The translations under genes were made by a program, and so were the position numbers. Shown here piece by piece: positions 8,815-18,129 of a DNA stretch of 64,000 nt (position 1 is its first letter; each line of letters opens with the position of its first letter). Origin of the DNA: Limisphaerales bacterium (GTDB lineage: Bacteria; Verrucomicrobiota; Verrucomicrobiia; Limisphaerales; SXTU01); the NCBI GenBank assembly GCA_009773355.1, contig WRPG01000005.1:1-64000 (forward strand), given 5' to 3'. The notes below the pieces were generated by a model that was not told where the DNA came from, did no database searches, and saw nothing but the letters and a program-made list of their open reading frames with translations.

Positions 8815-10471
8815 GGATTGGCTCCTTTCGGTTCACCAGTTGTTTGATGTCAGCCAGGTTTTCCTCGGCCACGCGGCGGCCAAGGGAAATGTATTTGCCA
8901 GGGTTGGAAAAGTCGTGCCAGCGCGAGTCGCACGCCAGCGGACGGAGGACGACGTCGGCCTGACGGCAGGCATCCTCGGCGGCCCGGATTTGCCCACCGA
9001 TGACGGCGCGCTGGGTCACGTCGAGGATGTTGCCGTAGGCGAAATAGTTGATTTGCTGGTTGAGCAGCCGGAGGAAGTCGAAGCGGCGGCGCTTCACGTC
9101 CACTTGCTCGCGCTCGTGCTCACGGGCGCAGCGGAGGAAGGCCGAGGTGGGAATGATGTTCACCGCGATGACGCGTTCAACGCCCGCCTCGCGCAGCACG
9201 TCCACCGGCAACGGATCGGAGACGCCGCCGTCAATGTAGCTCTCGCCGTCGAGCCGCACGGGGACGAACACGCTTGGAATCGCGCAGCTCGCAAGGACGA
9301 CAGGGGAAACCTCGCCGGTGCTGAACACGACGCGTTCCAGGGTGTCGAAGCGCGTCGTGACCACACGGAGCGGCCGGGCGAGCTGCTCGAACCGCGCGTC
9401 GCCGATGCTGCGCTCCAACCGCTGCTGAATGGCGTGGCCGTGGATGAAACCACGACGCGGCGGAAACGCGGGGTCAATCAGCTTGAGCAGGCCCCATTTG
9501 CCCTCCAGCTCGCGGGCCTTGCGCTCGACGAACTGGCCGTCGTGCCCGAACGCCCACAGCGCGCCGATGTAAGCGCCCATGCTCGTGCCGGCGACAACGT
9601 CCACCTCGATGCCGTTCTCTTCGAGCACTTGCAGCACGCCGATGTGCGCAAGGCCCTTCGCTCCACCACTCGACAGCGCCAGCCCCACACGGCAGCGACC
9701 AATCTCGCGTGCAAGGCGGCGCACGTCGGACTTGAAGGCCGCCGGCCACGGCCCGCCGCAGTGCGAGTGGAGCGCGTCCATCGTGGCGGGCGACTCGTGC
9801 AGGTTCAGGTGCGCAGGCTGGCCGATTTGCTTGATGAAATCCTCCGCCGGTTGCGGCACCTCGTCGTGTTCCAGGCAGAGCACGAGCTTCAAATCCGTCG
9901 CCACGCCCTCGCGCGCCTGACGCAGCTCGCGGTCGAGCTGGTTGAACTCGAAGAGGCTGTCCACCGTTTGCTGCGCGAGCACGTAGGTGGCGGAGGCGCG
10001 GCCCGCAGCTTCGGCGAGCGCCTGACGCGGCGCATCTGCATCCACATGGATGAGCACATGACCGAAGTGCCGCGCGCAGTGCCCGAAGAAGGCGGAGAGG
10101 AAGGGGCGCTCAGCCAGATGATTCGTCACGCGGAGCGTGAGACGGTCGAAGCCATCGAGATGCTGGAGCTGGTCCGCGAAGGCAAAGCCGTTGTTCGGGA
10201 GCGAGTGCAGCGGACTCCAGACTTTCGCTGTCGCCCCGCTGTCGGAGGGCACAATCAGCAGCAGCAGCACGCGCTCGCCGGTGACGGATTCCAGCATTTG
10301 CGCCAGCGACTCGGCGACGAGGCGGTCGGGAACGCGGCGGGAGGCGGAGGCGAGAGCGGTGAGGCGGCCGGAGCGGTTGAAAGTGGCCTGGGGCGGACGG
10401 GCGAGCGAGGAGAGGAGTTCGTTCCTCCGCAGATCCCACACGGACTTTTGAGTTGGATGCGACGCAGGCAT
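8771..10471 (-). CDS. Patatin-like phospholipase with N-terminal extension
   Basis: SSGGAKGLAHIGVLQVLEENGIEVDVVAGTSMGA (GXSXG lipase motif), SYIDGGVSDPLPVD (DGG motif); overlaps next gene by 44 nt. Confidence 0.87.
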   Translation of the reverse strand: MPASHPTQKSVWDLRRNELLSSLARPPQATFNRSGRLTALASASRRVPDRLVAESLAQMLESVTGERVLLLLIVPSDSGATAKVWSPLHSLPNNGFAFADQLQHLDGFDRLTLRVTNHLAERPFLSAFFGHCARHFGHVLIHVDADAPRQALAEAAGRASATYVLAQQTVDSLFEFNQLDRELRQAREGVATDLKLVLCLEHDEVPQPAEDFIKQIGQPAHLNLHESPATMDALHSHCGGPWPAAFKSDVRRLAREIGRCRVGLALSSGGAKGLAHIGVLQVLEENGIEVDVVAGTSMGAYIGALWAFGHDGQFVERKARELEGKWGLLKLIDPAFPPRRGFIHGHAIQQRLERSIGDARFEQLARPLRVVTTRFDTLERVVFSTGEVSPVVLASCAIPSVFVPVRLDGESYIDGGVSDPLPVDVLREAGVERVIAVNIIPTSAFLRCAREHEREQVDVKRRRFDFLRLLNQQINYFAYGNILDVTQRAVIGGQIRAAEDACRQADVVLRPLACDSRWHDFSNPGKYISLGRRVAEENLADIKQLVNRKEPIHEHETPHHELAAAA

Positions 10472-10694
10472 TTCCGTCTTCCTGAGCGACGGTGCTGCGG
10501 AACCATCCACGCTTAATCTAGGCGGCCCGCTGGCCGACCATCGCTGCCACTTAAGGCTAAACTGTGTGTGCTGCCCATTTTGCTTCTCTGTCTTGATGCA
10601 ACGTAGAACAGGTTCCGTGCCTGTCAAATTTGAGAAGGTCGGGAAATGCCTTAGCCGGCCGATCAGTCCGCGAGCTGGCGGTTCGGGCCGCCGC

Positions 10695-13600
10695 TTAATC
10701 CACAAACGCCGCCTCGTTCGAGACGAGCAAAGCCTGCGCGAGCTTCTCCCAGGCGGTCAGGTGCCTCGGCGCCTCCGGGCGCGGTTTGGTGAAGTCGGCC
10801 TTCGCATCCCACTCCGTCTCGAAGCCGCCGGGCGGGGCTTGTTTCGACCGTTTCATCGGGTCGGTGAACTTCAGCCTCGGCGCCCAGTTGAAGCTGTCAC
10901 TGCTCGAGTTCGCGCGGCAGTCGGCGATGAAATCCACCGTCTCGCCGGCCTGCACGGCGAGGTCGGCCACCTTCAGCTCCGCTGAACCGTTTTGCGCCAC
11001 CGCCTCGGCCACGAGGCCCGCGCGGCTGCTCGACAGGCGCCCTCGCACGCCGTCGCCCTTGTCGCTGGTGTGCGTGAGCGTGCCGGACACAGCCACGAGG
11101 CCATCACGCGGCGCGACCCAGCGGCGGATGACGGCGCGCGATTGGTTTTGTCCCGGATGACCACCCTCGGCACGGAGCAGGAGATGTCCGAATTCCTTGT
11201 CCGGAAAGTCGCGCCCAACCTGCCACTGGCCGCCGGTGAAGAAGGCGAAGGGGGTGAAGGTCTTCACACGCTTCGCAGCCTCGTCGAACTCGCCGTAGCC
11301 GTAGTGCCAGCCGGCGTTTGGCGCGGACTCGGCAGCCCCTTCGCCGGGCGCGGCGAGAAAGGCCTTTGCCATCGTCACTTCATCGGCAGCGGGGCGGCGC
11401 TGGTAAATCGCCTCGTAGAGGAAGCCGATGCGCGCGTCGTCGGTCGTGAACTTCTTGAACTCATCGCGGGCGGCGAGCGCCTGCGCCTGTTGCAGGACGA
11501 ACGGCGCGTTCATCAGGTAGAGCGCCTGCTGCGGCACGGTGGTCTGGAAACGTTGCGACGCGCTGACGTCGGGACTCGCGAAGTCGAACGTGCGGAACAT
11601 CGCCGGCAGGTTCTGCCGGTCAATGTAGCCGTAGGCCGTGCGGCGCGTGGCGAAGGGCTGCGCGGTCAGGTCCACGGGCAGGCCGCCGGGCGTGAGGTCG
11701 AGCTTGCCGGACGCGAGCAGGAGCGAGTCGCGGAGCTGCTCGAAGTCGAGGCGCTGGCGGTTGAACTTCCAGAGCAGCGTGTTCGCGGGGTCGGCCTTCA
11801 CGCACTCGGCGCGGTCATCGCTGGCCTGCTGATAGGTCGCGGACAGCATGATGAGCTTGTGCAGCTTCTTGATGCTCCAGCCGTCGGCGACAAAGCGCGT
11901 CGCCAGCCAGTCGAGCAGCTCCGGGTGCGACGGCGGGTCGCTGCGGACGCCGAAGTCGCTGGGCGTGCGGACGAGGCCCGCGCCGAAGTGCCAGCCCCAG
12001 ACGCGGTTCACGAGCACGCGCGCGGTGAGCGGGTTGTCCTTGCTCGCGATGGCGCGAGCGAGTTCGAGACGGCCACTGGACTTCGGCGGGAACGACACGG
12101 CTTGGCCGAGCGACGCGACTTTCGGGAAGCCGCGCTCGACCTCGGGGCCGCGGTTGCCGGGGTTGCCGCGCACGAAGACGTAAGGGCGCGTGGGCGAATC
12201 GCGGTCCACGAGCACCATCGCACGCGCCGGCGCGCCGGGATGCGTGGCGTCCACCTCGTCCACCTTCGCCTTCAACTGGCGCAGTCGCGGGCGGGCGTCT
12301 TCGAGCAGCGTGTCGTTCTCCGGGGCAGGCAGATTCGGCGGCGCATCGGCAGCACGCAGGGCGAGGCGCAAGGCTTCCTTGTCCTTGTCCGCGTGCGGCG
12401 TGGGGGCGTCGGCGTCGGTGAGCAGCTTGCCGTATCGCTCGGCGACTTCCTTCATCGTCTTGGGCGGCGTCGCGAAGGCGGCGGAGACGCGCGGGGAAAC
12501 GTGCTGCGTGTTGCGTGCTGCATGAGGAGCCTCGGCCGCGAACCTGTCATCCGGCAGTTTCGCGTAGGCGTGCCAGAGGGACCAGACCGGGTCGGGCGTC
12601 TGCGCGCTTGCGGACTTGGCGAGGTAATCCTGCCAGCGGCGCACGACGGCAGGCACCAGCTTGCGCTCCTGGAAATACTTGTCGCGGTCACGACGCTGGG
12701 CGGTCGCGGAGGCACGGGCAACCTTGGGGTCCACCTCGTCGGCAGCGAGCAGGTAGTCGGTGGTGCGCTTGCGGAGCGTGGCGAGTTGCTTGTCGAGCTG
12801 CTCGACGCGGTATTTCTCCAGCTCGTCCTCGCGCTTCTGCTTCTCCGCGAGGTAGCCGGCGTGCGAAGCCGCGTCGGGCTGGATGCCCAGCAGGGGCTTC
12901 TCCGCCGGCTCCTGGCTGGAGGCGAAGACGCCGTAGAGGCTGTAATACTCCGCCGTCGAGACCGGGTCGTATTTGTGGTCGTGGCACCGACCGCACTGGA
13001 CGGTCAGGCCCATCGTGCCGCGCGTCACCACGTCAATGCGGTCGTCAATGATGTCGTGGACGTTGTTGAGGAAGCGGCGGCCCAGCGTGAGGAAGCCGAG
13101 GGCCGCCAAGGAATCCTGGCGGGGTTCCAGGTTCAAAGTTCCACGTTCAAGGTTGGTCCGCCCGTGCCCGGTCGGCGCGCTGTCGCCAACCTTGAACTTT
13201 GAACCTTGAACCTTGAACTCCTCCAACAGCCGGTCGGCGGCAATCTGCTCGGTGAGAAAACGGTCGTAGGGCGCGTCCTCGTTGAAGCTGCGGATGACGT
13301 AGTCGCGGTAGGTGTAGCTGAAGGCGAAGCGCCGCTGCTCGTCGCCGGCGAGGTAGCCCTTGGTGTCCGCGTAGCGCGCGACATCGAGCCAGTGGCGACC
13401 CCAGCGCTCGCCGTAGCGCGGCGAGGCGAGGAGCTTGTCCACGAGCTTCGCGAAGGCATCAGGTGACTTGTCCGCGACGAACGCCTCGACCTCGGCCATC
13501 GAGGGCGGCAGCCCGTGGAGGTCGAAGCAGGCGCGGCGGATGAGGGTGCGCTTGTCGGCGGGCGGAGATGGAAGCCACTTCTTCTCCGCGAGCCTGACAG

Positions 13601-14129
13601 CAACGAACGCATCAATCGGACTTTGAACCTTGAACTTTGAACCTTGAACTTGGGGAACCTTCGGCTCCCGCACCGGCTGGAACGCCCAGTGGTTCTTCAC
13701 CACGTTCGGGTCCGAGAGCGGCGGGCCGGAGGGCCTGCCGGTGCGCGGGTCGGGCGCACCCAGGCGAACCCATTCCTCGAAGAGCGCGATTTGCTGCGCC
13801 GTGAGCTTCTTCCCCTTCGGCGGCATCTGCAGCTCCTTGTCCGTGTAACGAATGGAGCGGATGAACAGCGACTTGTCCGGCTGGCCGGGGATGATGGCGG
13901 GGCCGGTCTCGCCGCCCTTCACCCAGCCGGCGCGGGTGTCGAGGGCGAGGCCGCCCTTGGGCTTGTCCGTCGCCGCGCCGTCGTGGCATTTGAGGCAATG
14001 CTCGATGAGCAGCGGGCGGATCTTGTTCTCGAAGAAATCGTGGCCGGCGGCGGAATCGGAGGCGAGCGATGGGAGCGAGAGAGTGCAGGCCAGAAGAACG
14101 AGGCAAAATGAGTGCGGCGCAGAGGGCAT
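10695..14129 (-). CDS. PSD1/PSCyt1 domain-containing secreted protein (DUF1549/DUF1553, planctomycete-type cytochrome c)
   Basis: Signal peptide MPSAPHSFCLVLLACTLSLPSLA; FFENKIRPLLIEHCLKCH heme motif; ARYADTKGY; NRVWGWHFGAGLVRTPSDFG. Confidence 0.92.
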   Translation of the reverse strand: MPSAPHSFCLVLLACTLSLPSLASDSAAGHDFFENKIRPLLIEHCLKCHDGAATDKPKGGLALDTRAGWVKGGETGPAIIPGQPDKSLFIRSIRYTDKELQMPPKGKKLTAQQIALFEEWVRLGAPDPRTGRPSGPPLSDPNVVKNHWAFQPVREPKVPQVQGSKFKVQSPIDAFVAVRLAEKKWLPSPPADKRTLIRRACFDLHGLPPSMAEVEAFVADKSPDAFAKLVDKLLASPRYGERWGRHWLDVARYADTKGYLAGDEQRRFAFSYTYRDYVIRSFNEDAPYDRFLTEQIAADRLLEEFKVQGSKFKVGDSAPTGHGRTNLERGTLNLEPRQDSLAALGFLTLGRRFLNNVHDIIDDRIDVVTRGTMGLTVQCGRCHDHKYDPVSTAEYYSLYGVFASSQEPAEKPLLGIQPDAASHAGYLAEKQKREDELEKYRVEQLDKQLATLRKRTTDYLLAADEVDPKVARASATAQRRDRDKYFQERKLVPAVVRRWQDYLAKSASAQTPDPVWSLWHAYAKLPDDRFAAEAPHAARNTQHVSPRVSAAFATPPKTMKEVAERYGKLLTDADAPTPHADKDKEALRLALRAADAPPNLPAPENDTLLEDARPRLRQLKAKVDEVDATHPGAPARAMVLVDRDSPTRPYVFVRGNPGNRGPEVERGFPKVASLGQAVSFPPKSSGRLELARAIASKDNPLTARVLVNRVWGWHFGAGLVRTPSDFGVRSDPPSHPELLDWLATRFVADGWSIKKLHKLIMLSATYQQASDDRAECVKADPANTLLWKFNRQRLDFEQLRDSLLLASGKLDLTPGGLPVDLTAQPFATRRTAYGYIDRQNLPAMFRTFDFASPDVSASQRFQTTVPQQALYLMNAPFVLQQAQALAARDEFKKFTTDDARIGFLYEAIYQRRPAADEVTMAKAFLAAPGEGAAESAPNAGWHYGYGEFDEAAKRVKTFTPFAFFTGGQWQVGRDFPDKEFGHLLLRAEGGHPGQNQSRAVIRRWVAPRDGLVAVSGTLTHTSDKGDGVRGRLSSSRAGLVAEAVAQNGSAELKVADLAVQAGETVDFIADCRANSSSDSFNWAPRLKFTDPMKRSKQAPPGGFETEWDAKADFTKPRPEAPRHLTAWEKLAQALLVSNEAAFVD
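12501..12521. repeat. Heptamer array GTGCTGC GTGTTGC GTGCTGC inside CDS
   Basis: Three consecutive 7-mers, one mismatch. Confidence 0.6.
13124..13218. repeat. Class B heptamer inverted repeat GTTCCAG GTTCAAA GTTCCAC GTTCAAG GTTGG .. CCAAC CTTGAAC TTTGAAC CTTGAAC CTTGAAC
   Basis: Exact 7-nt phase, four units per arm, complementary arms, in frame in the PSCyt CDS. Confidence 0.92.
13622..13649. repeat. Solo heptamer array TTTGAAC CTTGAAC TTTGAAC CTTGAAC
   Basis: Four 7-mers, same family as 13124-13218, in the same CDS. Confidence 0.88.
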
Positions 14130-14203
14130 GATGGGCACGGAAGGAAAGTCGTTAGTGGCAAGTTGCGCAGTCGCGCTGCTGTCGGGCGGCATTTGAGTTG
14201 GCA

Positions 14204-14455
14204 TCATTGGGGCCATACAAACTCCTGCGCTCGTTGGCTGCCAGGGTCAAACCACTCTTCAGCGGATTCCATGTAGCCAGGAGTTCCATCTTTCGCAGTC
14301 CTGGCAAGAATCAACCGCCCGACTGGCGCACCATGCGGATAGCGCAGGCGTCCCCGCTTATCGGCGACAATCTTGCCTTCATCGAGCAGCCGCTTGAACT
14401 TCGGCCAGTCAGCGACGTTGGATGTGGTTAAAACAATCTGAGCAGGTAAACTCAT
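14204..14455 (-). CDS. Conserved-looking small hypothetical protein (83 aa)
   Basis: Intact ORF with plausible composition, directly upstream of the PSCyt gene on the same strand. Confidence 0.5.
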   Translation of the reverse strand: MSLPAQIVLTTSNVADWPKFKRLLDEGKIVADKRGRLRYPHGAPVGRLILARTAKDGTPGYMESAEEWFDPGSQRAQEFVWPQ

Positions 14456-14474
14456 GTGTGTTTACGAGACCTTA

Positions 14475-14509
14475 CCGATCACAAATCACCCATTACTGAC
14501 CACTCCCGA
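14475..14509. repeat. Degenerate heptamer array CCGATCA CAAATCA CCCATTA CTGACCA CTCCCGA
   Basis: 7-nt phase with conserved terminal A; overlaps the 3' end of rsmI. Confidence 0.5.
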
Positions 14510-15241
14510 CGAAGAAGATTCGCATTCTTTCGCCTCCTCGTCAGCCGTCATCCCGCTTACCAGCACGACAAACTCGCCCTTCAGCGAGCGCTTCGCCACC
14601 AGCGCCAGCAGCTCCGCCGGCGTGCCGCGCAGGAACTCCTCGAACTTCTTCGTCAGCTCGCGCGCGAGGACGATGGGGCGGTTGGGAAAGACTTCGTTCA
14701 GTTCGCCCAGCAGTTTCTCGACGCGATAGGGCGACTCGTAGAGCGCGAGCGTGCCGGCGAACCGCTTCAAGGCTTCGAGTTGCTTGCGCCGCTGCCCCGA
14801 CTTGTGCGGCAGGAAGCCGATGAAGTGGAACTCGTCCGTCGGCAGGCCGCTCGCCGTCAGCGCAGCGACGAGCGCGCATGGGCCGGGCACCGACTCGACA
14901 CGCAGCCCCGCCGCCACCGCCGCGCGCACCACGCGTTCGCCGGGGTCGCTGATGCCCGGCGTGCCGGCGTCGGTGACGAGCGCGACCTTCTCGCCGCGTT
15001 TGAGCCGTTCGAGGATTTCCTCGGAGCGTTTCGCCTCGTTGAACTGGAAGTAGCTGAGAAGCGGTTTGGAAATCTCGAAGTGTTTCAGCAACTGCCCCGT
15101 GCGCCGCGTGTCCTCCGCCGCCACCACGTCGCACTCGCGCAGCACGCGCAACGCGCGCAGCGTGATGTCCTCCAGATTGCCGATGGGCGTGGCGACCAGA
15201 TAAAGCGTGCCGGGTGTGAGCGGAGGCAGCATGCGTTCCAT
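14486..15241 (-). CDS. rsmI: 16S rRNA (cytidine1402-2'-O)-methyltransferase
   Basis: LYLVATPIGNLEDITLRAL, CDVVAAEDTRRTGQLL, ALVTDAGTPGISDPGERVV motifs. Confidence 0.95.
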   Translation of the reverse strand: MERMLPPLTPGTLYLVATPIGNLEDITLRALRVLRECDVVAAEDTRRTGQLLKHFEISKPLLSYFQFNEAKRSEEILERLKRGEKVALVTDAGTPGISDPGERVVRAAVAAGLRVESVPGPCALVAALTASGLPTDEFHFIGFLPHKSGQRRKQLEALKRFAGTLALYESPYRVEKLLGELNEVFPNRPIVLARELTKKFEEFLRGTPAELLALVAKRSLKGEFVVLVSGMTADEEAKECESSSSGVVSNG

Positions 15242-15304
15242 GCCGGGAGCGTGCCAGCGAGCGCGCTCGCGGGGAATGAATTTCCAGCGGAACCGGTGCT
15301 GTGT

Positions 15305-15421
15305 TCACAGCGCGCGCGCCCACTTGAGCAGCCCGTAAATGACCGCCACCTCCACCGCCACAAACAACAGGAACGCGAGCCACGGGAGCGCGGCATCCAC
15401 AAGTCGTCCAAGCAGTCTCAC
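15305..15421 (-). CDS. Possible 38 aa single-span membrane peptide (GTG start)
   Basis: Manual translation MRLLGRLVDAALPWLAFLLFVAVEVAVIYGLLKWARAL in the gap between rsmI and the VIT/vWA gene; not in the ORF track. Confidence 0.25.
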   Translation of the reverse strand: MRLLGRLVDAALPWLAFLLFVAVEVAVIYGLLKWARAL

Positions 15422-15510
15422 GGCTGCGATGGAGCAGCGGCGATGCCTTCCTCACGCCAGGCCGCCTGCGGAAAACACCTGAGCCGCGCGCTCCCCAGCG
15501 ACCGTCCGCC

Positions 15511-17922
15511 TCACTCGGTCACTTCGTAAAGCGCCCCGTTCAGGACGAACTGCACGGACTTGCCCAGCGCGAGCCATTGCGCGGCGGCGGGGTGCCTGGT
15601 CAGCAGCGCGAAGTAATCCGCCGAGCCGAACTGGAGCTTCACGGGTTTCGCGTCCTTGATCTGTTGAGCCTCCGCGTCCACCCACTGCGAGCCATTTTGG
15701 TAAAAGCTCTTGCCGGCGACGAAGCGATTCTGTTGCGCGTATTGCGCGACGCGCGACGCGGCATCGGCGGCCGGCTTGGCGGTGGCACCCGCTCCGCGCG
15801 GCGACGGGGACGCGATGGCCGGCAACGGGACGCCCGCGACCCCGCTCGGGCCGCTCGCCGCCGGGGCCGCCCCGTAGCTGCGCGCGACCGACTCGTTCGC
15901 CCGGAACTGCGCCACCGTCGGCGCTTCCGCCGCCTTCAACTCGCGCGCCAACTGCGCGCCGCCCACGGCCACGTCGCCGTCCTTCATCCGCTTGAAGCTG
16001 TCGTAGGACCGCGCCGCCTGCTCGCCGGCCTCGCGGTCGGAGCGCAACTGCGGCAGAAGCCGGCGCTCCATCGCCACGCCACGCCGCGCCTCGTCCTCGG
16101 TGATGAGCCAGGCCGTGTAGGGCGTGACGATGCTGTATTTGCGCGCCAGTTCGGTGACTTCGTCCTTCAACTCCGCGTTCTCGCCGCGCAGGCGAATCTC
16201 ATCCAGCAGGTAGCCCACTCGCCGCGTGGCCCAGAGACGCGGGATGAAGTCGTGCTCGCGCGCGTCACGGCTGAGGTTCACGTCGTAGCTGAACTTCCGT
16301 GCCTCGCCCGCGACGCTGCCTTCGATGTTCAACTTGCCCTTCGCCTCGCCCGCGAAGCGCCCGGCCAGCACGAGCTGCTCGCCCTTGAAGAGGTCCGGCA
16401 ACGGTGACGGGTAGAGCTTCGTCACGCGCACTCCTTCCGGGAACGTCACCTTCACGTTCGCCAGCGCCGGCTCCTTGATTTTCGAGAAGAAGGCCGAGAG
16501 CTTCACTTCGAGGTCTTCCCCCGGCAGCACGTAGGTGCTGAAGGCCTTCGTCTCGTCGGCAATCTTGTCCAGCAGGTGCGTGTTCACGTCCGTGCCGATG
16601 CCGAAGTTGAAGATGCGCGTCAGCCCGCTGTTCCGGTCGCGCACATTGCGGAGGATGCTGTTTTCGTCCGTCACGCCGATGGTGGGCCGCCCGTCCGTGA
16701 GGAAGATGACCACGTATTGCCGCTCGGACTTTTCGGGACGCGCGGTGAGCGCCTTGCGCAAGGCATCGTCAATCGCCGTGCTGCCCAGCGGCTTCAGTGC
16801 CTTGATGAAGTCCAGCGCGCGCTTGCGGTTCGCATCGTCCGCCGCGACCAGCTTCTCGAACACCGGCTCGACCTCCGTCGAGAAGCGCAGCACCTCGAAG
16901 CGGTCGTCGTCGTTGAGGTTCTCCACGCAGAACGCGACCGCCTTCTTCGCCTGCTCCAGCTTGCCGCCGGCCATCGAGCCGGAGGTGTCGAGCACGAAGC
17001 ACACGTCCTTGGGCACGGACTTTTTGCCCTTCACGCGCGCGTTGGGCGCGGCAAGCAGGAGGAAGTAGCCGTCCTCGCCCGCGACCTTGTGCGTGAGCAG
17101 GTTCGCGCCGAGTTCACCGGCCTCGAAGGAAAAGAGCAGTTGAAAGTCCGTGTCCGGCTTCACGTCGCGCGCCTCGAAGCCCACCGTCGCCTTGCCGCCG
17201 TCGCGCTTGACCTCGACCGCGTGGCTCGGCGACCAGACGGCCTTGAGCGGACGCTTGCCTTCCATGTCAATCTTGAGGCTGAGGTTCTGGAGCGGCTTGG
17301 CGGAGAACTTCGCGGTGTTCAGTGGCGCGACGTAGTTGAGCAGCCCGCCGTCGGCCTTGAGCAACTGCGTGTAGCTCAGGGTGACGCGCTTCCGCTCGTG
17401 CGGCTGGAAGGGGAAGATGCGCACGCGGAAGACATCCTGCCCGATGTATTCGAGCAGCGCCGGGTCGCGCATCGAGCGCACGATGTCCTCGTAAATGCGC
17501 CGGGCCTTGTCGGCGGCGAGCAACTCGGCGTCCACCCTCTTGCCGTCAATCTCCATCGTGAAGCGGTTGAGCTGTGCGCCGCGCGGCACGGGCAAGAGGA
17601 ACGTCCCTTCGAGCCGCGTCGGGTTCGGGTTGTAAAACTCCTGCTCAATGCTCGTGGTCGCGACCTGGTCGGCGATGCGCGCGGTGACCTTGTGGTAGGC
17701 AATCTCAATGGGCGCGACCGCGCGGACGGGCGGCATGGGGCGCGGCGGAAGGATGACGATGGGCGGGCGCGGTGGCGGCACGCCGGGCGGGAGCCGGCTC
17801 GGCGGCTCCAGGGGCATGATGACGTCGGAGACGTTGGTGAGGACGATGAAGCCGGCGGCGAAGGTGGCGGCCGGCGCAAACAGCCAGCCCAGCAGGGCGA
17901 GGAAAGCGAGCGAGCGTTTCAT
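15511..17922 (-). CDS. VIT and von Willebrand factor A domain-containing secreted protein
   Basis: Signal peptide; VIT-type region [27 protein letters not shown]-like [20 protein letters not shown]. Confidence 0.92.
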   Translation of the reverse strand: MKRSLAFLALLGWLFAPAATFAAGFIVLTNVSDVIMPLEPPSRLPPGVPPPRPPIVILPPRPMPPVRAVAPIEIAYHKVTARIADQVATTSIEQEFYNPNPTRLEGTFLLPVPRGAQLNRFTMEIDGKRVDAELLAADKARRIYEDIVRSMRDPALLEYIGQDVFRVRIFPFQPHERKRVTLSYTQLLKADGGLLNYVAPLNTAKFSAKPLQNLSLKIDMEGKRPLKAVWSPSHAVEVKRDGGKATVGFEARDVKPDTDFQLLFSFEAGELGANLLTHKVAGEDGYFLLLAAPNARVKGKKSVPKDVCFVLDTSGSMAGGKLEQAKKAVAFCVENLNDDDRFEVLRFSTEVEPVFEKLVAADDANRKRALDFIKALKPLGSTAIDDALRKALTARPEKSERQYVVIFLTDGRPTIGVTDENSILRNVRDRNSGLTRIFNFGIGTDVNTHLLDKIADETKAFSTYVLPGEDLEVKLSAFFSKIKEPALANVKVTFPEGVRVTKLYPSPLPDLFKGEQLVLAGRFAGEAKGKLNIEGSVAGEARKFSYDVNLSRDAREHDFIPRLWATRRVGYLLDEIRLRGENAELKDEVTELARKYSIVTPYTAWLITEDEARRGVAMERRLLPQLRSDREAGEQAARSYDSFKRMKDGDVAVGGAQLARELKAAEAPTVAQFRANESVARSYGAAPAASGPSGVAGVPLPAIASPSPRGAGATAKPAADAASRVAQYAQQNRFVAGKSFYQNGSQWVDAEAQQIKDAKPVKLQFGSADYFALLTRHPAAAQWLALGKSVQFVLNGALYEVTE

Positions 17923-17967
17923 GCCCCGTTAGACGGCGAGGGGTAAAAGTTGCTCCCGCCTGCAACC

Positions 17968-18117
17968 TTTTGGACTGCGGCGGCAAGCGGAGCGCGACGC
18001 CGCTTTCACTTCCCGCGGAGCGGGCAGCGCTCTCGACGTCCATGAGCAAACGACCGAATTCCGCTTCGCGGGACGCCAAAGCGCCGTCGCCGCTGCGCTC
18101 TGCCGGCGCAGTCCAAG
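17968..18117. repeat. MITE-like inverted-repeat element, copy 1 (CTTTTGGACTGCGGCGGCAAGC .. CCGGCGCAGTCCAAG)
   Basis: Shares near-identical left about 55 nt and right about 60 nt with 43081-43215; different centre. Confidence 0.85.
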
Positions 18118-18129
18118 GCGCGCGTCGAG

